In this document: piece after piece, positions 51,384 through 60,229 of the stretch
Numbering within the stretch: the first letter of the stretch is position 1
Layout of the letters: each line of letters opens with the position of its first letter
From: Stagnimonas sp965279705
GTDB taxonomy: Bacteria; Pseudomonadota; Gammaproteobacteria; Nevskiales; Nevskiaceae
DNA length: 64,000 bases
Assembly (NCBI GenBank): GCA_965279705.1
Contig: OZ257257.1
Location: forward strand, 2,852,001 to 2,916,000
Reading direction: 5' to 3'
Program-made: the position numbers and the translations under genes
Notes under the pieces: generated by a model
Seen by the model: only the letters and a program-made list of their open reading frames with translations
Told to the model about the DNA's origin: nothing
Database searches by the model: none

Positions 51384-53543
51384 ATGACCCAGCCCGCAGC
51401 CCCTGCGCGCGTTTTTGTTTTGCCTGCAGGCAGTGGGCGCGTGTGGTTTGCCGTCATCTTGTCGATGGGCGCGGGCACTGCGATGGCGCTCGACTTTGAG
51501 TGGTCCGGGCTCGACCTGCGCGGCACTGTTCAAGCCCAGGTCTCGGCAGGCACCACGGTGCGCACCGAGGCACGCAGCGACGAACTGATAGGCAAGCTCA
51601 ATCTCGCCGGGCAGCAGTCGTTCTGCGATGACGATCCCATCGTGCCTCCCTCGCCACTACCCGGCTCGGCAGCAGGCGTGAACTGCACGCTGGTGCCGGG
51701 CAACGCCGCGTATCTGGCACTGCCGGGTTCGGCCAACAGCAACAACGACAACGGCGATCTCAACTACGACAAGGGCGATGTGGTGAACGCGCTGTTCCGT
51801 TTCGCGCCGCGCTTGCAGCTGACGCATCCGCTGTTCGGTATCGACCTCAGTGCCGTCGCGTTCTACGACCCCATCAACTACAACTTCACCGAATATCACC
51901 CCAACAACATCGAGGACAACAACGGCTTTCAGCCACGCAACACCCAGCGCAGCAAGGCGGCGCGCAAGGATTTGAGCGGCGGCGTGAAACTGCTAGATGC
52001 GTTTGTCAGCACCGAAATACCGCTGCCGGGTGATCGCGAACTGTCGGTGAAGGTGGGTAACCAGATCCTGAGCCTGGGCACCACCACCACCTTGATCTTG
52101 AATGGCCTCAACACGGTGAATCCGCCGGATGCGAACCTGCGCTTCTTGCCGGGCTCCGATCTGCGCGATGTGTTCCAGCGCGTGCCGCTGGCGGTGCTCA
52201 GCACCTCGCTTACCGACACAGTCGGCGTGACGGGTTTTTATCAGCTGATGTGGAAGCCCGTCACGCTCGCTCCCATCGGCAGCTATTACTCCGTCAACGA
52301 TGCCATCGGTGCCGGTAATGGCTACGTCGGCCTGCTCTCGGGCAAGCCGCGGGAAGACCCGCTGGCCGTGGCCGGCATGCTCGAGCGCACGCCCGGCAAC
52401 GCCAACCTGCTCTCCAACGCCAGCCGCACCCTGTTCCCCACCGACACCAATAAGCCGAGCAACAACGGCCAGTTCGGCTTCAACCTCAACTACCTCGCCG
52501 AGTGGTTGAACAACACCAGCTTCGACCTCACCTACCTCAAGCTGCACTCGCGACTGCCAACCATCAGCTTCATCGCCTCGCAGGAAGGCTGCGCCAACCA
52601 ATCCACCAATGCCGCAGAGGCACTGGCGGCCTGTCGCGGCTTTGCGACCACGCCGCTGGGCGTCGAGCCGCTGCCGGTGGATACCGTCAAATACTTCGTC
52701 GATTACGCCGAGAACATCGACACCTTTGGTGCGAGCTTCAGCACCAATCTGGGCTCTGTGGCGTGGACGGGCGAAGTGACCTATCGCCCCAATCAACCGT
52801 TTCAGATCGACCCGCTCGATGTCGGTTTCGCCGCCCTGCAGCCGGTATTCCCGCGCGATTCGATCAGCCTCGGCGTGGTGACACTGCCCGGCGATCGTGT
52901 GGCCGTGCCGGACTTCGTCGAGACCATCTATCGTCAAAACCCCGAGGTGCTGCCGGGCCAGATCATTAAGGGCTATGAGCGTTTGCAGTCGCTTAGCTAC
53001 AACACTTCGCTGCTGTTTCTCATCGGTGCCAGCGACAACATCTTTGGTGCGGATCAGATCACTTTGCTCGTGGAAGCCGGTGCGCAGCAGGTCATCAATC
53101 TACCCAGCCTTGATCAGTTGCAGCTCGCCACGCCCGGCACCGAGTTTCACCACAGTGCAGGTGTGGACGGCACCGGCACGCCAACACCCTCGCAAGCGAC
53201 TACCGACCCGAGTGCGCGCCTCAATCTTTCGTATCAGGCAGATGGCTTTGCCACCTCGTTCTCCTGGGGTTATCGCGTGCTCGGGCAGTTCGCCTACGAG
53301 AACGCGCTGCCGGGCGTGCGCATCGCACCGCAGATCATGTTCGCGCACGATGTCGAGGGCCGCGCACCACTGCCGAGCGGCGAGTTCTTCGAGGATCGCA
53401 AGCAGGCCACACTGGGCCTCAATGCACTGATCGGTGATCGCCTCTCCACGACCGTGCGCTACAGCTGGTTCTTCGATGGCGGCCGCCGCAATCAGCTGCA
53501 CGACCGCGACAACGTGCAGTTCAACGTCAGCTACGATTTTTGA
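51384..53543 (+). CDS. DUF1302 outer-membrane protein
   Basis: A 719-residue protein. After a signal-like segment (VWFAVILSMGAGTAMA) come DFEWSGLDLRGTVQAQVSAGTTVRTEARS and many beta-strand-like stretches typical of DUF1302 proteins, ending in an aromatic NVQFNVSYDF, as expected for an outer-membrane barrel. GAGGAGA precedes the ATG. DUF1302 and DUF1329 proteins occur as a pair next to lipid, sterol or alkane-related genes and are thought to handle hydrophobic compounds at the outer membrane. Confidence 0.9.
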   Translation: MTQPAAPARVFVLPAGSGRVWFAVILSMGAGTAMALDFEWSGLDLRGTVQAQVSAGTTVRTEARSDELIGKLNLAGQQSFCDDDPIVPPSPLPGSAAGVNCTLVPGNAAYLALPGSANSNNDNGDLNYDKGDVVNALFRFAPRLQLTHPLFGIDLSAVAFYDPINYNFTEYHPNNIEDNNGFQPRNTQRSKAARKDLSGGVKLLDAFVSTEIPLPGDRELSVKVGNQILSLGTTTTLILNGLNTVNPPDANLRFLPGSDLRDVFQRVPLAVLSTSLTDTVGVTGFYQLMWKPVTLAPIGSYYSVNDAIGAGNGYVGLLSGKPREDPLAVAGMLERTPGNANLLSNASRTLFPTDTNKPSNNGQFGFNLNYLAEWLNNTSFDLTYLKLHSRLPTISFIASQEGCANQSTNAAEALAACRGFATTPLGVEPLPVDTVKYFVDYAENIDTFGASFSTNLGSVAWTGEVTYRPNQPFQIDPLDVGFAALQPVFPRDSISLGVVTLPGDRVAVPDFVETIYRQNPEVLPGQIIKGYERLQSLSYNTSLLFLIGASDNIFGADQITLLVEAGAQQVINLPSLDQLQLATPGTEFHHSAGVDGTGTPTPSQATTDPSARLNLSYQADGFATSFSWGYRVLGQFAYENALPGVRIAPQIMFAHDVEGRAPLPSGEFFEDRKQATLGLNALIGDRLSTTVRYSWFFDGGRRNQLHDRDNVQFNVSYDF

Positions 53544-53585
53544 CGCGACCGCGTCGCGACACTTTGAGCTTTAAGGAGTCACCCC

Positions 53586-54950
53586 ATGCGCCAGATCAAT
53601 CCTCTTCTTCTGCCACTGCTCGGCGCGCTGCTGTGCAGCCCCGTGGTGCTGGCCAAGGTGCCCGCAGACAAGGCCGCCCAACTCGGCACCACACTCACGC
53701 CGGTCGGTGCAGTCGAAGCCGGCAACAAGGAGGGCACGATCCCGGCGTGGAAGGGCGGCATTCTCAAGCTGCCGGCCGCGTTCACCAACTACAAACGCGA
53801 TTCCGGCGCGCATTACCCTGATCCTTTCCCGGAGGACAAGCCTAAGTTCAAGGTCGATGCGAGCAACGTCAAGCAGTACGCCGCACAGCTGCCCGCAGGC
53901 GCGGTGAAGCGGCTGGAGCTCAACCCCAAGCTCTACTACAACGTCTACCCGACGCGTCGCACCGCGACCTATCCCGATGCCATCTACGCCGCCACCAAGG
54001 CCAACGCGCAGAGTGCGACGCTGACGGGTGATGACGACATCCAAGGCGCGACACTCGGCTTCCCCTTCCCAATCCCCGCCAACGGCGCGGAGGCGATGAT
54101 CAACCACCGCGTGCGCTATCGCGGCGATTCGGTGGTGCAAAGCGGCAACACCATTGTGGTCGGTCGCGACGGGCAGTTTCAGGTCAACGGCTATGAGCTC
54201 TCCGCACAGTTCGTCTACAGCAATGTGAAGAAGGCGGCCGATGTCGGCAACGAGCTGATCTTTCAGATCGTGCGCAAGGATCTCTCGCCGCCGCGTCTGG
54301 CCGGCAACATCACGCTGGTGTGGGACAAGCTCAACGGCGGCCGCGAGGCTTGGCAGTTCTCCCCCGGCACCGCGCGCGTGCGGCAGGCGCCGAGTGTGGC
54401 TTTCGATAACCCCGTCAACGGTACCGACGCGCTGCAAAACGTCGATCAGGCCGATCTCTTCAACGGCTCGCAGAGCCGCTACACCTGGAAGCTGATCGGC
54501 AAGAAGGAGATGCTGATCCCCTACAACAACTACCGCCTGTTGCGACCGGAGCTGAAGCTCAAGGACATCATCCAACCCGGCCAGCTCAACTCCGAACACC
54601 TGCGCTACGAGCTGCATCGCGTCTGGGTGGTGGAGGCCGATATCAAGGCGGGCTCCGGCAACGTGTTCAAGAAGCGCCGCTTCTACATCGATGAAGACAG
54701 CTGGACCATTGCCGCGGTGGATTGCTACGACTCACGCAACACGCTGTGGCGCTATCAAGAGGGCTTCACGCTCGCACTCATGCTCGACAAGGCCGTGGTC
54801 TCGGCACCACAGGTGACCTACGACCTGTTCTCGGGCCGCTACGTCATCAACACCCTGCCCAACGAGCAAGCCTTCATCGCCAAGTTCGGGGTGGACTTTC
54901 CGCAGGGATTCTTCACCCCGCAGAACCTCAAGAAGCTCGGACGAACCTGA
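53586..54950 (+). CDS. DUF1329 periplasmic/outer-membrane-associated protein
   Basis: A 454-residue protein with a signal peptide (LLLPLLGALLCSPVVLA). The DUF1329 pattern: AAQLGTTLTPVGAVEAGNKEGTIPAWKGGI, DPFPEDKPKF, a middle GKKEMLIPYNNYRLLRP, YELHRVWVVEADIKAG, and RRFYIDEDSWTIAAVDCYDSRNTLWRYQEGF. The fold is LolA-like, suited to binding a lipid. AAGGAG precedes the ATG. It is 42 bp after the DUF1302 gene, its usual partner. Confidence 0.93.
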   Translation: MRQINPLLLPLLGALLCSPVVLAKVPADKAAQLGTTLTPVGAVEAGNKEGTIPAWKGGILKLPAAFTNYKRDSGAHYPDPFPEDKPKFKVDASNVKQYAAQLPAGAVKRLELNPKLYYNVYPTRRTATYPDAIYAATKANAQSATLTGDDDIQGATLGFPFPIPANGAEAMINHRVRYRGDSVVQSGNTIVVGRDGQFQVNGYELSAQFVYSNVKKAADVGNELIFQIVRKDLSPPRLAGNITLVWDKLNGGREAWQFSPGTARVRQAPSVAFDNPVNGTDALQNVDQADLFNGSQSRYTWKLIGKKEMLIPYNNYRLLRPELKLKDIIQPGQLNSEHLRYELHRVWVVEADIKAGSGNVFKKRRFYIDEDSWTIAAVDCYDSRNTLWRYQEGFTLALMLDKAVVSAPQVTYDLFSGRYVINTLPNEQAFIAKFGVDFPQGFFTPQNLKKLGRT

Positions 54951-55041
54951 CGCTCAAGCTACTGGTCACGAATGTAGGACTACCGTTCGTGAACGATCCG
55001 CTATCGCGCAACGCCAAAAAGGACGTTGGGCAAACGGTGCC

Positions 55042-55313
55042 CTAGGGCGTGTCATCAATTAGGCGATCGCAGCGGCCGAAGGCTGTTTTGGGGCAGCGCA
55101 AGGCGGCGAGTGAGGGTAATAGTGGTTCTATTGTCCTCACTCTCCAACGCAGCGATGCCCCAAAACAGTCCGGCCCCGAAGGGTTGCGACCAAAACCGCG
55201 CATTGCGTCGTTGCGAGACTTGCACTGGCTCCAGCCAGCGCTACGTCTCGCGCCTCGCACTGCGCGGTTTTGACTCGCAACGCTGCGATTGCCTAATTGA
55301 TGACACGCCCTAG
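55042..55313. mobile_element. 272-bp palindrome-rich MITE
   Basis: 33-bp terminal inverted repeats (55042-55074 and 55281-55313) differ at one base and begin CTAGGGCGTGTCATCAATTA. The outermost CTAG at each end is probably the duplicated target. Inside are two successive nested palindromes: one with arms at 55081-55095 and 55156-55170 plus 55108-55115/55135-55142, and one with arms at 55191-55202 and 55261-55272 plus 55213-55219/55245-55251. No transposase is encoded; the apparent reading frames on both strands are mirror images. The ends resemble IS5-type elements, which could supply transposase in trans. Confidence 0.85.
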
Positions 55314-55397
55314 AGAAGATCAGCTCATTCACGAGGCTGTCACCAGACAGTCAAGAGCCGCCACGACAATCGCGCGTCTTCTGCTCTGGACGCCGCC

Positions 55398-55568
55398 ATG
55401 GCCCCGCCAATCAACCCGCCGCACGACCCGCGCTGCCGCGCCTTTCTCACTCGGCTTGCGCCCGGCATCGGTGCGGCTATCGCTGGCGTGACCGGCCGCA
55501 TGGCGGCGCACATCAACGAAGTGGAGATGCGGCGAGTGAACGCGCGGCTCGCCGGATTCCCTGTCTAA
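55398..55568 (+). CDS. Possible small protein, 56 residues
   Basis: An open frame from ATG to TAA between the MITE and the phosphatase gene: MAPPINPPHDPRCRAFLTRL and on to MAAHINEVEMRRVNARLAGFPV. GC-rich third positions look coding-like. There is no strong ribosome site and no family I recognise. It could be a remnant of a gene interrupted by the MITE. Confidence 0.35.
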   Translation: MAPPINPPHDPRCRAFLTRLAPGIGAAIAGVTGRMAAHINEVEMRRVNARLAGFPV

Positions 55569-55585
55569 ACATCCAACTGCCGGCC

Positions 55586-57061
55586 ATGAAGAAATCCATC
55601 AAGCGTCACAACGTCACTACCCAATTGCGGCGCCGCCAGCTGTTGCAGTTCGGTGCGGGCCTGGCTGCACTGCCTCTATTGCCGGCTTGTGGCGGTAGTG
55701 AGCGCGCGACAACGCCTGTAACTCCAGCACCGCCGCCTGCAGGCCCTGACCCGACCACGCCCAAAAGCGCGGTGCGCGGCATCCATGCGAGTTTCACCGG
55801 TGACCTCGCCACGAGCCGCACGCTGACCTGGTTCACCGATGGCCTGACCGACCCCGGCAGCCTCGTCGAGTGGGGGCCGGTGACACCCGGTATGAGCGCT
55901 GCGCAGATTCTCTCGGCACCGCTGCCGATGCGCACGGAAGGCTCGGCGAGTCCGGCCTACGGCATCGACGTGCTCACTCACCGGGTCGATCTCACCGACC
56001 TGCCAGCCAGCATAGCGATTCGCTACCGGGTTGGCAGCAGCAATGATTTTTCGGATATCCGCACACTCAAGGCGACGCCAACCGGCGATTTCCGCTTCGT
56101 GCATTTCGGCGACAGCTCGACCAGCAAGGCGGCGCAGGAAGTGTTCGCGCGCACGCTGGAAAACGATCCGGATTTCTTCGTGCTGGCAGGCGATCTCGCC
56201 TATGCCAACGGCGAGCAGGCCGTGTGGGACGACTGGTTCGGTCTGATGGACCCGATGGCCTCGCGCATCCCCATGGTGAGCTGCCCCGGCAACCATGAGA
56301 ACAAGGACGGCGGCGGCCTGGGCTACACCAGCCGCGTCTCACAGCCCGACGCCGAAACCTATTACAGCTTCGACTACCACAAGATTCATTTCTGCCTGTC
56401 GACCGCCGGTTGCCTGTTGGATGAAGACGCTGCCTCGGTACAGGCGCTGGCCACCGAGCTCGCCTGGATCGACGCCGATCTCGCACAGGCCGCAGTCCGC
56501 CGCGCGCTGGGCGAAATCGACTTCATCGTGTTCGTGCAGCACTACACCATCTGGACCAACGACGACTCGCGCAGCCCCGGCAACGTCAGCCTCATCCTGC
56601 TCGAAGAGCAGATTCTGCTGCGCTACGGCGTCGACCTGCTGCTGGTCGGCCACGACCACATCTACGAGCGCTCGAAGCCGATGGCCTATGGTCTGCCGAA
56701 TCCGCTCGGCTACGTGCAGGTCACGCAGGGCGGTGGCGGGCAGAGCCTCTACGGCGTGCTGGCAGCACCCGCCGTCTGGTCGCAGCTGGTACTGCCCCGA
56801 CATGGCTTCAGCGAATACGCGGTGAGCGATGGTGCGATCAGCATCAAGAGCTGGGCGGTCAGCGATGGCGAAGGCAACATCCTCGCCAACCCGGAGCTGA
56901 TCGACAGCTTCACGATGGCGCGTCGCCTGCCCGCGTTGGCGGCCTCGTTTGCGCAGCCACTACTGGGCAAGAAAAAACTGCTCGCCAACTTCGATGCGAT
57001 CGTCAAACACACCCGCCAGCGTAATGCGCTGCACGATGTGGCGGAGATGCTGCACCCCTGA
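55586..57061 (+). CDS. Purple acid phosphatase-like metallophosphoesterase, Tat lipoprotein
   Basis: A 491-residue exported protein. The twin-Arg leader RRRQLLQFGAGLAALPLLPACGG includes a lipobox (LPAC). After an Fn3-like N-terminal domain the metallophosphoesterase motifs follow in order: FVHFGDSS, AGDLAYANGEQAVWDDWF, SCPGNHENK, VFVQHYTIW, and GHDHIYERSKPM. These supply the dinuclear metal ligands. It likely hydrolyses phosphate esters in the periplasm or outside. It has no apparent TTKACA operator and seems separate from the DUF1302/1329 genes. Confidence 0.93.
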   Translation: MKKSIKRHNVTTQLRRRQLLQFGAGLAALPLLPACGGSERATTPVTPAPPPAGPDPTTPKSAVRGIHASFTGDLATSRTLTWFTDGLTDPGSLVEWGPVTPGMSAAQILSAPLPMRTEGSASPAYGIDVLTHRVDLTDLPASIAIRYRVGSSNDFSDIRTLKATPTGDFRFVHFGDSSTSKAAQEVFARTLENDPDFFVLAGDLAYANGEQAVWDDWFGLMDPMASRIPMVSCPGNHENKDGGGLGYTSRVSQPDAETYYSFDYHKIHFCLSTAGCLLDEDAASVQALATELAWIDADLAQAAVRRALGEIDFIVFVQHYTIWTNDDSRSPGNVSLILLEEQILLRYGVDLLLVGHDHIYERSKPMAYGLPNPLGYVQVTQGGGGQSLYGVLAAPAVWSQLVLPRHGFSEYAVSDGAISIKSWAVSDGEGNILANPELIDSFTMARRLPALAASFAQPLLGKKKLLANFDAIVKHTRQRNALHDVAEMLHP

Positions 57062-57130
57062 CGCTTCGGCTCGCAGCGGCTCTTACTTGACGCTGCAATG
57101 CCTCAGCAGCAATACGCCTCAGGCAGCCAC

Positions 57131-57736
57131 TTATAGACTGGCTGCCTGTGGAAGCAAGGTCTTCACGAGCTGGCGGATCGCTGCCATTTTTAGGGTGCGC
57201 TGTACGTCGATGCCGGCGAGTGCACGTTGATCGGCGTCTGACATCAGCGCAGCCACTGTTGCTGCAAAACCATCTAGCTCACCTTTTTTAAGATGCTGTG
57301 CGCCCGGCAGCAATGCGGCGCATTGCCGGATGAAATCGAACCGCGCCTTCTGGTTGATCTCGATTTCCTTGCGCAGAATCGGGTCGTGGCGAGCCATCAG
57401 CATGATTTCGAGATCGACTCCGTGAATGGGATCGCTTGCCGCCTGGTCGAAGTAGCGAAGCAGCCGCTCCATGACCTTCAAAAAGTCACGTGGGTTACCA
57501 AACTGCACATAGAACTCGCCGCTCTCCAGCCGCTGGCTGGAACGCCGCACAGCGGCGTACAAGATCTCGTCCTTGCTCTTGAAGTGCACATAGATCGAGC
57601 CAACGCTCAGGCCGCAGGCGGCAGCGACATGCTGTGTTGAAGCGTTGGCCAGCCCGTGCTTTCGCACGCTGGCGAGCAGGCCATCGATGATCTGGTTTCG
57701 TCGCGCGTCCATATGGGCGTCGTCGCGCTTGGGCAT
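57131..57736 (-). CDS. TetR-family regulator
   Basis: A 201-residue protein with N-terminal HTH (about 10-55): RNQIIDGLLASVRKHGLANASTQHVAAACGLSVGSIYVHFKSKDEILYAAVRRS. The ligand-binding domain resembles the TetR_C_6-type region. It faces the TonB receptor operon and probably represses it. Confidence 0.94.
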   Translation of the reverse strand: MPKRDDAHMDARRNQIIDGLLASVRKHGLANASTQHVAAACGLSVGSIYVHFKSKDEILYAAVRRSSQRLESGEFYVQFGNPRDFLKVMERLLRYFDQAASDPIHGVDLEIMLMARHDPILRKEIEINQKARFDFIRQCAALLPGAQHLKKGELDGFAATVAALMSDADQRALAGIDVQRTLKMAAIRQLVKTLLPQAASL

Positions 57737-57796
57737 TACTCACTCCGTCGGCTAATTTGCGATTTTCATGGTGCGGCTTTATAAATAAAAAACAAG

Positions 57797-57816
57797 CATT
57801 CATTTTTTATTGAATG
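57797..57816. promoter_or_regulatory. Candidate operator of the 57 kb TetR
   Basis: Inverted repeat CATTCA-N8-TGAATG in an AT-rich stretch between the divergent TetR gene and the TonB receptor. It differs from the TTKACA-N3-TGTMAA motif, consistent with a different regulator. Confidence 0.55.
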
Positions 57817-57850
57817 TCCCACCTGCTGTTCTTGCACATCAGTGAGCGCC

Positions 57851-60229
57851 ATGAACGTTCCAATCCTCTCTCTTCGCAGAAGTTGGCTGATCGGTGTACT
57901 GATGTCGGCAGCGCTGTGTGGTGCAAACGCACAGGAGTCTTCTTCGTCCACCACGCCGAAGCCGAAACCCACAAAAACATCTCCTGAAACTGCCAAGGCC
58001 GAAAAGCCCTCGCCGCAAGGTGCGGCAGCTGAGCCTCGCACTCCCGAAACACTCGACACCATTCCCGTGGTGGCCATCGAACCGGCTCCGCAGCCAGCGT
58101 CCGAAGAGAAGGCTTTACAGCCGCAATCGCCGCAGCGCCTGGACGACGTGGTGGTGACCGCCACCAAGCGCCGCAAGACCGCGCGCAGCCTGCCCGTCAG
58201 CATCACGGCGCTGAAGGGTGAGGACCTGGAGCGCATCGGCGCGCGCGATATCAAGGACTATCTGGCGCAGTCGCCCGGCATCACGCTGGTGGACAGCGAA
58301 TACGGCGAAGCGCGCGGCCGTAACCTCACGGTTCGTGGCGTCGGCCCTGGCTCATCCACGGGCTTAGGCAATCAGACCGTGGGGCAGTTCATCGGCGATG
58401 TTCCGATGACTGATCCCTTCGGCAATTTCGGCGCGCCCGATCTCGATCCATTCGACTTGAAGACCGTCGAGATTTTGCGCGGCCCGCAGGGCACCACCTT
58501 CGGTGCCTCCGCCCTCAATGGCGCGATCCGCTACGTGCCGAACGAGCCGGAGCTGAAGAACTTTCTGCTGCGCGGTTTCGTCGATCGAGTGGATGTGAAA
58601 TATGGCGGTGCGGATCAGACCTATGCGCTGGCAACCAACCTGCCGCTGGGCGATACGGCAGCACTGCGCGTCTCTGGCCTGCTGCAAGACGCGCCCGGTC
58701 TGTACGACAACCTGAAGACCGGCATCGTTGACGCCGACAGCCGCAAGAAGCGCAGCGCGCGTGCGGCCTTGCGCTGGGAGCCGATGAAGCGGCTCAGCGT
58801 GAATCTCGTCGGCCTCACGCAGAAGTCCCACGTGGACGACGTGCTGCTGGCCGACAACCCGGATGGCCGCTTCGAGAATGACTTCAAGGTCGAGCCGAGC
58901 TTCATCGACTTCGACTTCAGCCTGGCCAGCCTGGATGTGCGCAACCGCTACGACTGGGCGACGCTGGTGCTGCAAGGCAACTGGCAGAAGAAGCGCTCAC
59001 GGGGTGAAGTCGATACCAACCTGAGTCTCACCGGCGGGTTGGGCATCAGCACGCTGCGCGCACCTTTCGACTACATCACCGGTGGCAACAGCCAGGAAGT
59101 GCGGCTGGTGTCCAACGAAGGCGGCCGCTGGGACTGGATTTTCGGTGTGTTCCGGCGCGACTACCACGCGACGGTGAATGCTGCGGTGGAGGTGAGTGGT
59201 GTAACCGCACTCACCTCGGTGATCGACCCGCTCAATGCCAAGGAAACCGCTTTCTACGGCGAGCTGACCCGTCGCCTCGGCAAGAGCTGGGAGCTCTCCG
59301 CAGGGGCACGTCGCTACACCACCATGCTCGATGGCACGCAGGTCACCCGCGCGCTGGGCATGCCGTCCAGCACCAATCCGGTGTCGCAGAACGAGAAGGG
59401 CGTCAGCCCCAAGGTCTCGATCACCTACAAGCCCAGCCGCAACTTCATGACCTACGTCGCCGTCTCGCGCGGCTTCCAGTTCGGCGGCGTGAACACCACC
59501 GTCGCACCGGCGAGTTTCGAAAACCCGGCGACGGGTGTGCCGATTCCGCTGAGCTACAACTCCAGCGTGCTGTGGAACCGCGAGCTGGGCGTACGTACCG
59601 ACTGGCTCGACCGCACGCTGCGCATCGACCTTGCGCTGTACGACATCCGCTGGAAGGACGCGCAATTGCAGCAGCAGACCGGCGGCCAGGTGTCGAACGA
59701 CCCCTACATCGACAACGTCGGCAAGGTTGGCATTCGCGGTGCCGAGGGCACGGTGAGCTGGAGCACACCGCTCACGGGACTGTCCATCAGCCTCAACGCC
59801 GCGTATGTGGATGCGCGCACGCGTGAGGAATACGACCCCGGCAATGGCGAGGTGATCGCAGCCGGCACCACCTTGCCCAACGTCGCCAAGGTGCAGACCG
59901 CCAGCACACTCGCCTACACCACCAATGTCGGCAGCTGGCGTGGCGATGTGGCGCTGAACTACGCGCAGATCGGCCCGGCCTTCGGTAACTTCGAGCACGA
60001 GTACGAGATCTTCGACTACGGCACCTTCGGCTTGACGCTGGGTATCGCAAGGCAATCGGCACGCTTCACGCCAGCTTTCACGCTGGGCATTGCCAACCTC
60101 ACCGACGAGCGCGGCGTGGCAGGCCGCGTGGTGCCGCAGGGCTCCGTGCCGGGCGTGGGCCCGGTAGCGACCTGGAACTACATCCGCCCCCGCACCGTGA
60201 ATCTGCGGCTGACGATGGACTTCGACTGA
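57851..60229 (+). CDS. TonB-dependent outer-membrane receptor
   Basis: A 792-residue receptor from the ATG at 57851 (a GTG at 57842 is also in frame). Signal peptide about 12-27, then an unusual 50-residue Lys/Pro/Ala/Glu linker (KPKPTKTSPETAKAEKPSPQ), the TonB box and plug (DDVVVTATKRRKTARSLPVSI, NLTVRGVGPGS, VEILRGPQGTTFGASALNGAIRY) and the barrel ending VNLRLTMDFD. It heads an operon with a serine hydrolase (TGATG overlap), a permease and an amidase. Confidence 0.96.
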   Translation: MNVPILSLRRSWLIGVLMSAALCGANAQESSSSTTPKPKPTKTSPETAKAEKPSPQGAAAEPRTPETLDTIPVVAIEPAPQPASEEKALQPQSPQRLDDVVVTATKRRKTARSLPVSITALKGEDLERIGARDIKDYLAQSPGITLVDSEYGEARGRNLTVRGVGPGSSTGLGNQTVGQFIGDVPMTDPFGNFGAPDLDPFDLKTVEILRGPQGTTFGASALNGAIRYVPNEPELKNFLLRGFVDRVDVKYGGADQTYALATNLPLGDTAALRVSGLLQDAPGLYDNLKTGIVDADSRKKRSARAALRWEPMKRLSVNLVGLTQKSHVDDVLLADNPDGRFENDFKVEPSFIDFDFSLASLDVRNRYDWATLVLQGNWQKKRSRGEVDTNLSLTGGLGISTLRAPFDYITGGNSQEVRLVSNEGGRWDWIFGVFRRDYHATVNAAVEVSGVTALTSVIDPLNAKETAFYGELTRRLGKSWELSAGARRYTTMLDGTQVTRALGMPSSTNPVSQNEKGVSPKVSITYKPSRNFMTYVAVSRGFQFGGVNTTVAPASFENPATGVPIPLSYNSSVLWNRELGVRTDWLDRTLRIDLALYDIRWKDAQLQQQTGGQVSNDPYIDNVGKVGIRGAEGTVSWSTPLTGLSISLNAAYVDARTREEYDPGNGEVIAAGTTLPNVAKVQTASTLAYTTNVGSWRGDVALNYAQIGPAFGNFEHEYEIFDYGTFGLTLGIARQSARFTPAFTLGIANLTDERGVAGRVVPQGSVPGVGPVATWNYIRPRTVNLRLTMDFD

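Noticed and set aside
55026..55332. Two similar ~95-codon reading frames on opposite strands
   Set aside because: They encode near-identical peptides because the DNA is palindromic. This is the MITE, not a gene pair.
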